From assembly GCA_964588705.1 (NCBI GenBank), contig CAZPQV010000075.1, forward strand, positions 1-9,351: a DNA stretch of 9,351 nucleotides. Reading direction: 5' to 3'. A program made the translations under genes and the position numbers. Numbering within the stretch: the first letter of the stretch is position 1; each line of letters begins with the position of its first letter. Below the pieces are notes generated by a model. It had not been told where the DNA came from and searched no databases. It was given only the letters and a program-made list of their open reading frames with translations. Positions 1 through 7,138 of this stretch are shown one piece after another. This DNA is from CAZPQV01 sp964588705 (GTDB lineage Bacteria > Bacteroidota > Bacteroidia > Flavobacteriales > Weeksellaceae).

Positions 1-1797
1 AATCCCATATCTGCAAATGCAGTTGCGACTACTTTTGCACCACGGTCGTGGCCGTCCTGCCCCATTTTAGCCACCATAATTCTTGGCCGGCGACCTTCCT
101 GCTCCTCAAATTTCTGAGTTAAGGCAAGGGCTTTATCGAAATATTCATTTTTACTGGCATTCATAGCGTAAACTCCCTGTATGGTTCTAATATTGGCTTT
201 GTAACGTCCGAAACTTTCTTCCATCGCATCGCTCATTTCACCTAAAGTAACTCTTCTGCGCGCCGCTTCTATGCAAAGTGCAAGAAGATTGCCTTCACCG
301 GATTTTGCTGACTTTCTGATCTGATTCAGAATATCATCTACTTTCTCCGCGTCCCGTTCTTCTTTTATTTTATTAAGTCTTTCAATCTGTTTTCTGCGGA
401 CTTCTGTGTTGTCGATATCCAGAATTTCAATATCAGCTTGTTTTAATGTAGATTTAAAAGAATTTACCCCAATGATAAACTCTTCGCCGCTGTCAATTTT
501 CGCCTGTTTTCTGGCAGCAGCTTCTTCAATTCTCATTTTCGGAATTCCGGCTTCGATGGCTTTGGTCATTCCACCTTCTTTTTCTACTTCATCAATGTAT
601 TTCATCGCTTCATCAATCATCTGCTGCGTCAAAGTTTCCACCAAATGACTTCCTCCCATTGGATCGACCACATCGCAGATTCCGCTTTCTTGCTGAAGAA
701 TAATCTGCGTATTTCTCGCAATTTTTGCTGAATAATCGGTTGGTAAAGCAATCGCTTCATCCAAAGCATTGGTGTGCAGAGACTGTGTTCCGCCTAAAGC
801 GGAAGATAATGCCTCAATTGCAGTTCTGGTAATATTGTTGAACGGTTCCTGCTCGGTTAAAGACCAACCCGAAGTTTGAGAGTGTGTTCTTAATGCCAAT
901 GATTTCGGATTTTGCGGATTAAACTGGGTNNNNNNNNNNCATTTTGGCAATTTCCATAAAATGGTTCATTCCGATTGCCCAAAAAAACGAAAGTCGAGGT
1001 GCGAAATCATCAATGTTCATTCCTGCTTTTATTCCGGTTCTTACGTATTCAAGACCGTCGGCCAAAGTATAAGCCATTTCCAAAACCGGAGTTGCTCCCG
1101 CTTCCTGCATATGATAGCCTGAAATCGAAATCGAATTGAATTTCGGTATATTTTGTGACGTATATTCAAAAATATCGGCAATAATTTTCATGGAAGGTGT
1201 TGGCGGATAGATGTAGGTATTCCTAACCATGAATTCCTTCAGGATATCATTCTGAATGGTTCCCGAAAGTTTTTCCTGTGAAACTCCCTGCTCTTCTGCT
1301 GCTACAATATAGAACGAAAGTATTGGTAAAACCGCACCGTTCATCGTCATCGAAACTGATATTTCATCCAACGGGATTTGGTCGAAAAGAATTTTCATAT
1401 CCTCCACAGAATCAATGGCAACGCCTGCTTTTCCAACGTCGCCAACTACTCGCGGATGGTCAGAATCATAACCTCTGTGAGTTGCCAAATCGAACGCCAC
1501 TGAAAGTCCTTTCTGTCCGGCAGCCAAATTTCTTCGGTAAAATGCGTTGGATTCTTCCGCTGTCGAAAAACCTGCATATTGACGAATGGTCCACGGTTTT
1601 TGAACGTACATTGTAGAATAAGGTCCACGCATATACGGCGCAATTCCGGCACTGAAGCCTTTGATGTCTTCATTTTTCACATCTGCTTCGGTGTATGAAG
1701 ATTTCATATCCAGTCCGTCTTTCTCAAAAAAATAGGGAAGTTTATCTGTGAAATTTACCGTAAAGTCCGGATTTTGATTCTGAATTTTTTGGCGCAT
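1..1797 (-). CDS. scpA: Methylmalonyl-CoA mutase large subunit, partial (3' end outside window, internal assembly gap)
   Basis: This adenosylcobalamin-dependent cytoplasmic enzyme interconverts (R)-methylmalonyl-CoA and succinyl-CoA. The N-terminal 286 codons (1797 to 940) form the catalytic barrel, with RQYAGFSTAEESN, SVAFDLATHRGYDSDHPRV and SMTMNGAVLP all typical of the family. Minus-strand reading resumes at 929 with TQFNPQNPKSLALRTHSQTSGW, then ARNTQIILQQESGICDVVDP followed by MGGSH, which is the mutase signature region. Near the left edge is the B12-binding DGHDRG motif (DxHxxG), with the cobalt-ligand His codon at 48-50, about residue 591. Roughly 105 C-terminal residues of a usual ~710 lie outside. 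Ten Ns at 930-939 break the frame; the family normally has about 11 residues here, so the gene is probably intact. The ATG at 1797 follows an A-rich leader; a weak TAACTTTA box lies upstream within 1801-1830. The thioredoxin-fold pair sits 78 bp upstream with no clear terminator, so read-through is possible. Identity is very sure. Confidence 0.96.
930..939. other. Assembly gap (10 Ns) inside the mutase gene
   Basis: Ten consecutive N characters separate ...MEIAKM (ending at 940) from TQFNPQ (starting at 929). Joining them literally shifts the frame and gives a stop four residues or so later. Members of the family carry roughly RAAR-x-LWAK-x-x at this point, about 11 residues or 33 bases. The gap is therefore best read as a scaffolding placeholder of arbitrary length. 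The missing residue count is inferred from family memory, not measured. Confidence 0.93.
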
Positions 1798-1875
1798 ATT
1801 TTCGTCAGTTTACAATGAGTAAAGTTACGTTTTTTTGAGTGATTCTGTATTTCGGAATTGATCTAAACAGAAATT

Positions 1876-2505
1876 TTATTTCTTAAATTTTATCGTGCAG
1901 CCGATTGCTACAGTTTTGCTGACTTTTACTTCTTCACCTTTCAACAGGGCATCCACGGCATCTTCCACATAACGCTCCGTCACATCTTCAGGATTATCGT
2001 AATTGTTGTCGATTGCGCCGATATATTTTACAATATTCTTCCCTTTTTCTTTTCGGAGAATGAAAACGTGAGGCGTTCTAGTAGCACCATACTGCGGGTA
2101 AATTTTCTGTCCTTCATCTAAAACATAAGGGAAAGTAAATCCTTTTTCTTTCGCTCGCTGCACCATATATTCGAATCCGTCTTTCGGCTGAACTTCCGGA
2201 TCATTCGGATTGATAGCGATGACAGGATAACCCAGTTTTTTGTACTTTTTATCTAATGCAATCATTCGGTCTTCATACTTTACCACGTAAGGACAGGTAT
2301 TGCAGGAAAAGATGACGATGTAACCTTTTGCTTTTTTAAAATCGCTGAGCGAAACCATTTTCCCATCCACGTTCTTCAGTTTGAAATCGGTAGCAGCATC
2401 GCCAATTTCATAACCTTTATTGATGTTTCCGGTAGTTTGAGCGATAGAAATTCCCGCGAATCCGAAAATCATCAACAGGAGCGTAAGAAACTTGAAGTTT
2501 TTCAT
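1876..2505 (-). CDS. Exported peroxiredoxin-like thioredoxin-family protein (CxxCP type)
   Basis: A 209-residue protein with a signal peptide at residues 1-22 (hydrophobic LTLLLMIFGFAGI, probable cut IA|QTT), so it is likely periplasmic. The mature part has an AhpC/TSA-like thioredoxin fold: GDAATDFKLKNVDGK near 35-49, the redox motif CNTCPY with Cys68 and Cys71, a cis-proline in TRTP (Pro145), and a conserved-looking tail GCTIKFKK with a third Cys at 203. It resembles the 'peroxiredoxin-like 1' group, where the second Cys of CxxC takes the place of the peroxidatic Cys. Whether it acts as peroxidase, disulfide reductase or oxidase cannot be read from sequence. Its ATG lies 4 bp after the stop of the upstream TlpA-like gene, so the two are almost surely co-transcribed and perhaps translationally coupled. 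The mutase gene follows 78 bp downstream. The substrate is unknown. Confidence 0.85.
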   Translation of the reverse strand: MKNFKFLTLLLMIFGFAGISIAQTTGNINKGYEIGDAATDFKLKNVDGKMVSLSDFKKAKGYIVIFSCNTCPYVVKYEDRMIALDKKYKKLGYPVIAINPNDPEVQPKDGFEYMVQRAKEKGFTFPYVLDEGQKIYPQYGATRTPHVFILRKEKGKNIVKYIGAIDNNYDNPEDVTERYVEDAVDALLKGEEVKVSKTVAIGCTIKFKK

Positions 2506-2509
2506 AATA

Positions 2510-3013
2510 TTAATTTTCAGAATTTGTTAAATATTGATTGACAGCTGATTGCAGCTCTTCCAAACTCATTTCTCCGTTGTGAAACTGCACTTTTTTATTG
2601 TTTTGATAGAATAAAGTTACCGGAATTTCGCCTCCCCAGTCCTGCTGAAATCTTGGAATCCATGTGTTCATCCGTTTAATATCATCCAGAATAATAACTT
2701 CTGCAGAAAGATTTTTTTCTTTAATAAATCGTTTCACACGTTCCATGTCTTTTGCCCGGTCTAAAGAAACCAGCAGCATTTTGAAATCAGGATTTTCTTT
2801 TTGCTGTTCGTTGACAACCATGAAATCGGGAAGCTCCTTGATGCAGGGCGCGCACGTTGTTGACCAAAAATTTACAACCAGTAATTTCTGTTCAGTATTC
2901 TGAATTTTCTTTTCCAGTTCTTCATACTTCAAAACCGGAATCACCTGCTGAGTTTGAGCATTAAAATTCAGAAAAACTAAAAATGATAAGAAGGTGAAAA
3001 GCAATAATCTCAT
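2510..3013 (-). CDS. Exported TlpA/ResA-like thiol-disulfide reductase
   Basis: A 167-residue protein from the ATG at 3013. A TTG two codons upstream (3019) could also start it, but that triplet lies inside a TAAATTTG promoter-like box, so ATG is preferred. The signal peptide is short and very hydrophobic (LLLFTFLSFLVFLNFNA, cut before Q), placing the enzyme in the periplasm. The thioredoxin core shows LLVVNFWSTTCAPCIKELPDF with the CAPC active site at Cys54/Cys57, MLLVSLD, and a cis-proline in EIPVTLF. CAPC with a W two residues before the T-T is typical of TlpA/ResA proteins, which reduce disulfides in cytochrome c maturation or keep periplasmic thiols reduced. It is first of a two-gene operon with a second thioredoxin-fold protein 4 bp downstream, and sits just after the terminator of the lipoprotein gene, so it needs its own promoter. 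The precise substrate is unknown. Confidence 0.88.
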   Translation of the reverse strand: MRLLLFTFLSFLVFLNFNAQTQQVIPVLKYEELEKKIQNTEQKLLVVNFWSTTCAPCIKELPDFMVVNEQQKENPDFKMLLVSLDRAKDMERVKRFIKEKNLSAEVIILDDIKRMNTWIPRFQQDWGGEIPVTLFYQNNKKVQFHNGEMSLEELQSAVNQYLTNSEN

Positions 3014-3016
3014 TCT

Positions 3017-3024
3017 CAAATTTA
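3017..3024 (-). promoter_or_regulatory. Candidate -7 box (TAAATTTG) directly ahead of the thioredoxin-fold operon
   Basis: The minus strand reads TAAATTTG, an exact match to the Bacteroidota -7 consensus TAnnTTTG. It ends 3 bases before the ATG at 3013. A transcript starting the usual few bases downstream would be almost leaderless. No clear TTTG -33 box is seen at the expected 17-23 base spacing; only a T-rich run belonging to the preceding terminator. It may be chance in AT-rich DNA. Confidence 0.35.
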
Positions 3025-3030
3025 ATCATT

Positions 3031-3065
3031 TAAAAATAAAAATGCAGTCCTTTCGAACTGCATTT
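3031..3065 (-). terminator. Rho-independent terminator of the small lipoprotein gene
   Basis: A perfect 9-bp inverted repeat, AAATGCAGT (3057-3065 on the minus strand) and ACTGCATTT (3040-3048), encloses an 8-base loop. A T-rich tail TTATTTTTA follows on the minus strand at 3031-3039. It begins 7 bases after the lipoprotein stop codon and separates that gene from the thioredoxin-fold operon. Confidence 0.85.
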
Positions 3066-3072
3066 GTTTGTA

Positions 3073-3366
3073 TTATTTGGAGGCATCTCCGTCGCCGTCC
3101 GTGGCTTCTTTAATGTCCTGCTCTGCATCTTTTGCACCTTCTTTAAGCCTTTCGCCGGTAGTTTCCAAAGCCTCGCCGGTTTTTTGGGCGGCGTCCTTCA
3201 CGCCTTCTTTTACATTCTGAGCGGTGGAGTCAATTTTCTCTTCGTCTAAACCAACGGTTTCTATCGTCGTTGTTCCACCGTCATCGTTTACTGTGGTTGT
3301 GGTCTTTTTTTCACACGACATCAAAAAAGCTGATGCAAGCCCTAAAACAAAAAGTGATTTTTTCAT
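3073..3366 (-). CDS. Small putative lipoprotein with LEA-like 11-residue repeats
   Basis: A 97-residue protein. Residues 1-17 form a lipoprotein signal (MKKSLFVLGLASAFLMS) ending at Cys18, with LMSC as a plausible lipobox; the acylated Cys would anchor it to a membrane facing the periplasm or cell surface. A Thr- and Asp-rich linker (TTTT, NDDGGTTT) follows. From about residue 52 the chain falls into 11-residue units starting V52, T63, L74 and I85, with recurring KEG-x-KDA and rich in Lys, Glu, Ala and Asp. This is the pattern of LEA group 3-like or apolipoprotein-like amphipathic helices, which are often disordered until they meet a membrane or dry out. The tail DGDGDASK is acidic. No enzymatic motif is present. 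The gene has its own terminator downstream and prfA 60 bp upstream. A role in envelope stress or desiccation protection is inference only; the precise function is unknown. Confidence 0.75.
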   Translation of the reverse strand: MKKSLFVLGLASAFLMSCEKKTTTTVNDDGGTTTIETVGLDEEKIDSTAQNVKEGVKDAAQKTGEALETTGERLKEGAKDAEQDIKEATDGDGDASK

Positions 3367-3426
3367 AATTAATTGATTTAATGGTTTAATGATGCTTCTG
3401 AACCATCAAAATCCAAACCAAAAAAA

Positions 3427-4512
3427 TTAATAATTCTCCTCTTCTCCTTTCATCTTTTCGGCATTTTCAGCCATAATCACAGCATCAATCATTTCCTGGA
3501 TATCGCCGTTCATATAAGCATCCAGATTATACACCGATTTATTGATTCTGTGGTCGGTAACTCTTCCCTGAGGATAGTTATAGGTTTTAATTTTCGCTGA
3601 ACGGTCTCCTGTAGAAACCATCGTTTTACGCTGAGCTGCAATATCTCCCACCACTTCCTGAAGTTTGATATCATAGAGTTTTGCACGAAGCATTTCCATT
3701 GCCAACTCTCTGTTTGCCAATTGAGAACGTGCCTGTTGACACACCACTACAATTCCCGAAGGTTTATGCGTAAGCTGAACTTTTGTTTCAACTTTATTTA
3801 CGTTCTGTCCACCTGCTCCTCCCGAACGCGAAGTCTGCATTTCGATATCTGCAGGATTAATTTCCACATCTACTTCTTCGGCTTCGGGAAGAACAGCAAT
3901 AGTAATTGCTGAAGTGTGAACTCTTCCCTGAGATTCTGTTTCGGGAACACGCTGCACACGGTGAACACCGGATTCGAATTTCATAATTCCATAAACGCCG
4001 TCGCCTTCCACTTTCATTACCAGTTCTTTATAGCCTTTTGAAGCTTCGTTCGAATCGGTAACTTCGTGTCTCCAACCTTTCGATTTGAAATACATGGTGT
4101 ACATTCTGTAAATGTCTTCCACAAAAATCGCCGCTTCATCACCGCCGGTCCCCGCACGCAATTCCACAATAACGTTCTTGTCGTCAGCAGGATCTTTGGG
4201 AATTAAAAGCACTTTCAGCTCTTCTTCCAGTCCCGGAATTTTTTCTACTGCTTCCTGTTTTTCCATTTTGGCCAGGTCCACAAGGTCTTTGTCGGATCCG
4301 TCTGCAATAATTTCATCGGACTCAGCAATTGCATCGAGTGCAGATTTATATTCATTATAAACTTTCACGATTTTTCCCAAATCGCTGTATTCCTTATTCA
4401 GTTGGGAATAGCGCTTTTGATCGGTAATGACGTCCGGTTGAATAATGAGATCCGCTACTTCGTTGTAACGCTGTTTTATGGCTTCCAGTTTTGGAATTAA
4501 TGACTTTGACAT
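3427..4512 (-). CDS. prfA: Peptide chain release factor 1
   Basis: RF1 reads UAA and UAG stop codons and triggers peptide release on the ribosome. The 361 residues match the family's usual ~360. In order: an N-terminal helical domain (1-110); AGTGGDEAAIFVEDIYRMY at 120-138, typical of RF1/RF2; the stop-codon reading tripeptide in RVPETESQGR, where P190-E-T192 is the RF1-type PxT motif and not the SPF of RF2; and the catalytic loop SGGAGGQNVNK with GGQ at 234-236, followed by THKPSGI and the C-terminal RITDHR-like segment (GRVTDHRINKSV, 316-327). Gln236 is the usual methylation site for PrmC. The gene stands alone, with a strong terminator of the phosphate transporter gene upstream and a good -7 box about 62 bases before the ATG. 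Nothing about it is unusual. Confidence 0.98.
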   Translation of the reverse strand: MSKSLIPKLEAIKQRYNEVADLIIQPDVITDQKRYSQLNKEYSDLGKIVKVYNEYKSALDAIAESDEIIADGSDKDLVDLAKMEKQEAVEKIPGLEEELKVLLIPKDPADDKNVIVELRAGTGGDEAAIFVEDIYRMYTMYFKSKGWRHEVTDSNEASKGYKELVMKVEGDGVYGIMKFESGVHRVQRVPETESQGRVHTSAITIAVLPEAEEVDVEINPADIEMQTSRSGGAGGQNVNKVETKVQLTHKPSGIVVVCQQARSQLANRELAMEMLRAKLYDIKLQEVVGDIAAQRKTMVSTGDRSAKIKTYNYPQGRVTDHRINKSVYNLDAYMNGDIQEMIDAVIMAENAEKMKGEEENY

Positions 4513-4573
4513 TCTTTAAATTGAGATTTCAGACGCCTGATTACCGACGCCAGATTTTTATTAAAATTGAGTG

Positions 4574-4581
4574 CAAAGGTA
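4574..4581 (-). promoter_or_regulatory. Probable -7 box of the prfA promoter (TACCTTTG)
   Basis: The minus strand reads TACCTTTG followed by CA, an exact TAnnTTTG match and the variant often seen at active Bacteroidota promoters. It lies between the upstream terminator and the prfA ATG at 4512, implying a leader of about 55 bases. A -33 TTTG is not obvious, so the box is the main support. Confidence 0.55.
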
Positions 4582-4630
4582 TGAAATTCTGTGCTTTTCT
4601 TCAGATTTAAGAATCGCAATAATGAACAGG

Positions 4631-4664
4631 AAAAAAATAATCCATTCAATTAATGAATGGATTA
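4631..4664 (-). terminator. Rho-independent terminator of the phosphate transporter gene
   Basis: A perfect 10-bp inverted repeat, TAATCCATTC and GAATGGATTA (4638-4647 and 4655-4664), has a 7-base loop. On the minus strand it is followed by seven Ts at 4637-4631. It starts 27 bases after the transporter stop codon and isolates prfA from upstream transcription. Confidence 0.87.
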
Positions 4665-4691
4665 CATTTTCAAATTTATATGTATAATAAT

Positions 4692-6965
4692 TTACTGTTC
4701 TTCGGGCGCTGCTTCCGATACCAAAATTCTTGTTTCGTAAAGCTTCATGAACATTTTAGAAATTCTCATCAAAACCGCTTGAATATCACGGCTTTGCAGG
4801 AATACATTTGTTTGCAATATTCCTTCTTTAGTGCTCGGCTTTACGCGGTTGATATTAGAAATCTGGAAATCGAGTTTATCATTAATAAAGCTGCGCACTT
4901 CGTTGCGCTCCTTACGGATGTGATCGATGTTTTCATCAGCGGTTTGTTCAAGTGAAATTAAAACCAGATTGAAGAAATTTTCCATTTTATCATCCAATTT
5001 TTGAAGATCTTTCAGGAACTCCTTATCACTGATGACGTGAAGGTTTTTAACATAAAACAATGCCTCATCACTCAGAAATTTTGTTGACTGCGTTAGATCC
5101 TGAATAAAATCACTGCTGAGAACAATCACTTGAGTTGCCTGCTTATCATCAGTTCCGAGAGATTTCAAATAGCGGATACTTTGATTACGGAGTTTGTAAC
5201 CGTGTTCCTCCAAATCAATCATTGTTCGGTTTGCTTTTTCAAGTTTAATGATATCTCCACCAATTAATCCATCTAAAATCAAATTGTAATTGGTAGCAAT
5301 TTCCGAGATTGTAGAACTTACCAGCGACTGATATTTCTGAATAGCATTCAGGTCACCGTCTTCTAAAACTTTAAGTCTGTCTTTGGTTTTCTTGACTTTC
5401 TTTTCCTGCTTATTGAAACGGATATGCGATAAAATAATGAAGGTGAAAACGAATGCCATCAGACTATAGGTCCCGGTTTTTCCACCTTTATACATGATGA
5501 AAGCAAACAGCGCCGAAACCGTAAATGCAATAAGTGCGGTAATAAACCAACCTCCAATAACTGAAAGAACTCCGGCAACTCTGTAAACCGCGCTGTCTCT
5601 TCCCCAAGCTTTATCTGCCAATGAACTACCCATTGCAACCATGAACGTTACATAGGTTGTAGAAAGTGGAAGTTTCTCCGAAGTGGCCCAAGCAATAATA
5701 CTCGATGCAACTACGAGATTGGTTGCTGCTCTCACAAGGTCAAACGCAGGGCTGTCGTGAGGTGTGGTTGCTTCTTTAAGTTTCTTTCTCTCGAAACTTG
5801 TATTGTATCGTCTTGTAATCCCTTCAGGAATGATAACTCCAAAGATTTTACTGAATGTAAGTGTTGAATTTACTATACTTCTGGAAACAAAATTTGGGCG
5901 GAAACGTTCGTCACCTTCCTCCTGTCTGCCAAGTGAAACTTCGGTTTCTGTCACTTTCTTTGCTTTAGCACTTAGCCAAATGGTAAGCCCCATAATAACT
6001 CCTGCGATCAGAAGCATGTAGTTTGGAACAACAACATCGTTTCCTGCAAGATATTCCATATAATACTCGTTTGCCGGAACTCCGGATGCTACCCAATTTT
6101 GATAAGACAACAAACCGGTAATGGGAACTCCAATAAAGTTCACTAAGTCGTTTCCTGCAAATGCCATCGCTAAAGAGAAAGTTCCGGCCAAAACCACTAT
6201 TTTCAGTGGATTTACTTTTGCAAATTTTTGTAGCAAGTAAAGAATTATTGTCGATAAAACAAATAACGCTCCCAGAATGAGCAACGTATTTTCACTGATT
6301 ATTTTTGCTGTATCTCCTTCTAAAAGAGTAGTTCCTTTAAGACCTTTAATTAATAAGAAATAAACAATTGAAGTGATTCCTATTCCGGAAAACAGCGCGC
6401 CAAACTGGTTCAGTTTATCCTCGAACTGAAAAGTAAACAACAGTCTGCAGAAATACTGAATAATCGCGCCGGCTGTAAATGCGATTAGTACCGAAAGGAA
6501 GATTCCTGAGACAATACTGTTAGTACTTTCAAAGTTGATGTATTTCCAGATATCGTTAATACCCTCATTTTTGGTGATCGAAAATAAAATTCCCGTCATT
6601 AGAGAAGCCCCCAATAATTCGAAAATAATGGAAACCGTAGTTGAAGTCGGTAACCCAAGCGAATTGAAAACATCTAGCAGTATAATGTCTGTAAGCATTA
6701 CCGCCAGAAATACAATTACAATAATCTCAAACGTGAAATGCTGAGGATAGAAAATTCCCTTACGGGCAATCTCCATAATCCCACTTGAAAACACAGAGCC
6801 AATAATTACGCCGGCAATAGCGATGAGAATAATGGTACGATAGGGTGCCACCCGTGATCCAATTGCCGAGTTTAAAAAGTTAACCGCATCATTACTTACC
6901 CCAACAATCAAATCGAGTGCTGCCAAGAGTAAAAGTGCAGCGATAATAAATACAAAAAAATCCAT
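4692..6965 (-). CDS. PiT-family inorganic phosphate transporter with fused PhoU-like cytoplasmic domain
   Basis: A 757-residue inner-membrane transporter that should take up inorganic phosphate with a cation. The membrane part (about 1-516, roughly 12 hydrophobic segments) has the inverted repeat typical of PiT proteins: GVSNDAVNFLNSAIGS (22-37) matched by FAGNDLVNFIGVPITG (269-284), and GLPTSTTVSIIFELLG (104-119) matched by LPLSTTYVTFMVAMGSSLADKAWG (432-455; core PLSTT). A charged loop near 334-410 splits the two halves. Residues about 517-757 are hydrophilic and helical, with a coiled start (EKKVKKTKDRLK) and a PhoU/DUF47-like look. Bacterial PiT proteins are commonly about 500 residues, with a PhoU-like partner encoded beside them; here the partner is on the same chain and probably gates transport. 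No phoU, pstS or two-component genes are near. The gene is monocistronic, with a strong terminator after it. The start at 6965 gives an immediate membrane segment. The regulatory role of the tail is inference. Confidence 0.93.
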   Translation of the reverse strand: MDFFVFIIAALLLLAALDLIVGVSNDAVNFLNSAIGSRVAPYRTIILIAIAGVIIGSVFSSGIMEIARKGIFYPQHFTFEIIVIVFLAVMLTDIILLDVFNSLGLPTSTTVSIIFELLGASLMTGILFSITKNEGINDIWKYINFESTNSIVSGIFLSVLIAFTAGAIIQYFCRLLFTFQFEDKLNQFGALFSGIGITSIVYFLLIKGLKGTTLLEGDTAKIISENTLLILGALFVLSTIILYLLQKFAKVNPLKIVVLAGTFSLAMAFAGNDLVNFIGVPITGLLSYQNWVASGVPANEYYMEYLAGNDVVVPNYMLLIAGVIMGLTIWLSAKAKKVTETEVSLGRQEEGDERFRPNFVSRSIVNSTLTFSKIFGVIIPEGITRRYNTSFERKKLKEATTPHDSPAFDLVRAATNLVVASSIIAWATSEKLPLSTTYVTFMVAMGSSLADKAWGRDSAVYRVAGVLSVIGGWFITALIAFTVSALFAFIMYKGGKTGTYSLMAFVFTFIILSHIRFNKQEKKVKKTKDRLKVLEDGDLNAIQKYQSLVSSTISEIATNYNLILDGLIGGDIIKLEKANRTMIDLEEHGYKLRNQSIRYLKSLGTDDKQATQVIVLSSDFIQDLTQSTKFLSDEALFYVKNLHVISDKEFLKDLQKLDDKMENFFNLVLISLEQTADENIDHIRKERNEVRSFINDKLDFQISNINRVKPSTKEGILQTNVFLQSRDIQAVLMRISKMFMKLYETRILVSEAAPEEQ

Positions 6966-7033
6966 TCAGAAAATTTGCCGCTAATTTACGAATGAACCTT
7001 CGGAGACTAGCCCTATGTTAACAAAACTTAATA

Positions 7034-7064
7034 CTAAAAAACCACATCCAAAAGGAAGTGGTTT
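7034..7064 (-). terminator. Rho-independent terminator downstream of the 90-residue membrane protein gene
   Basis: The inverted repeat AAACCACaTCC (7039-7049) and GGAaGTGGTTT (7054-7064) gives an 11-position stem with one mismatch and an AAAA loop on the plus strand. On the minus strand the right arm runs straight into TTTTTT. It lies 67 bases beyond the stop codon at 7131 and upstream of the transporter gene. Confidence 0.83.
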
Positions 7065-7088
7065 CATAATATATTGTTTTGCTTTGTG

Positions 7089-7138
7089 ATCACTTTTCCC
7101 AGGATTAATGTGGGAAAGCGATGACATCAACTAGTGAT
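7089..7138 (-). other. Bulged inverted repeat overlapping the stop codon of the 90-residue membrane protein gene
   Basis: An inner perfect 7-bp stem TTTCCCA/TGGGAAA (7095-7101 and 7111-7117) stacks directly on an outer 6-bp stem ATCACT/AGTGAT (7089-7094 and 7133-7138). A 15-base bulge (7118-7132) lies on one side. The outer arm covers part of the TAG stop codon, and an 8-bp palindrome GTGATCAC (7086-7093) overlaps the base. No T tract follows, so it is not a normal terminator; the true terminator is further downstream. It could be an RNA 3'-end structure or a protein site; the pairing is seen, any function is inferred. Confidence 0.4.

Noticed and set aside
406..648. 80-residue plus-strand ORF, hydrophobic in places
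   Set aside because: It is antisense to clearly conserved mutase codons; the Ser/Ile-rich look comes from complementing Glu/Asp/Lys/Ala codons.
1278..1616. 112-residue plus-strand ORF antisense to the mutase
   Set aside because: Composition is that of a reverse-complement shadow of conserved coding sequence, with no family features.
919..1797. Stand-alone 292-residue truncated mutase
   Set aside because: Its end is created by treating 10 Ns as literal sequence; conserved mutase continues on the other side in a different frame.
3017..3019. TTG start codon for the TlpA-like protein
   Set aside because: An ATG lies two codons downstream with an equally good signal peptide, and the TTG is part of a promoter-like TAAATTTG box.
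3381..3406. Inverted repeat ATGGTT/AACCAT between prfA and the lipoprotein gene
   Set aside because: Only 6 bp with a 14-base loop and no T tract in the right place; too weak to call a prfA terminator.
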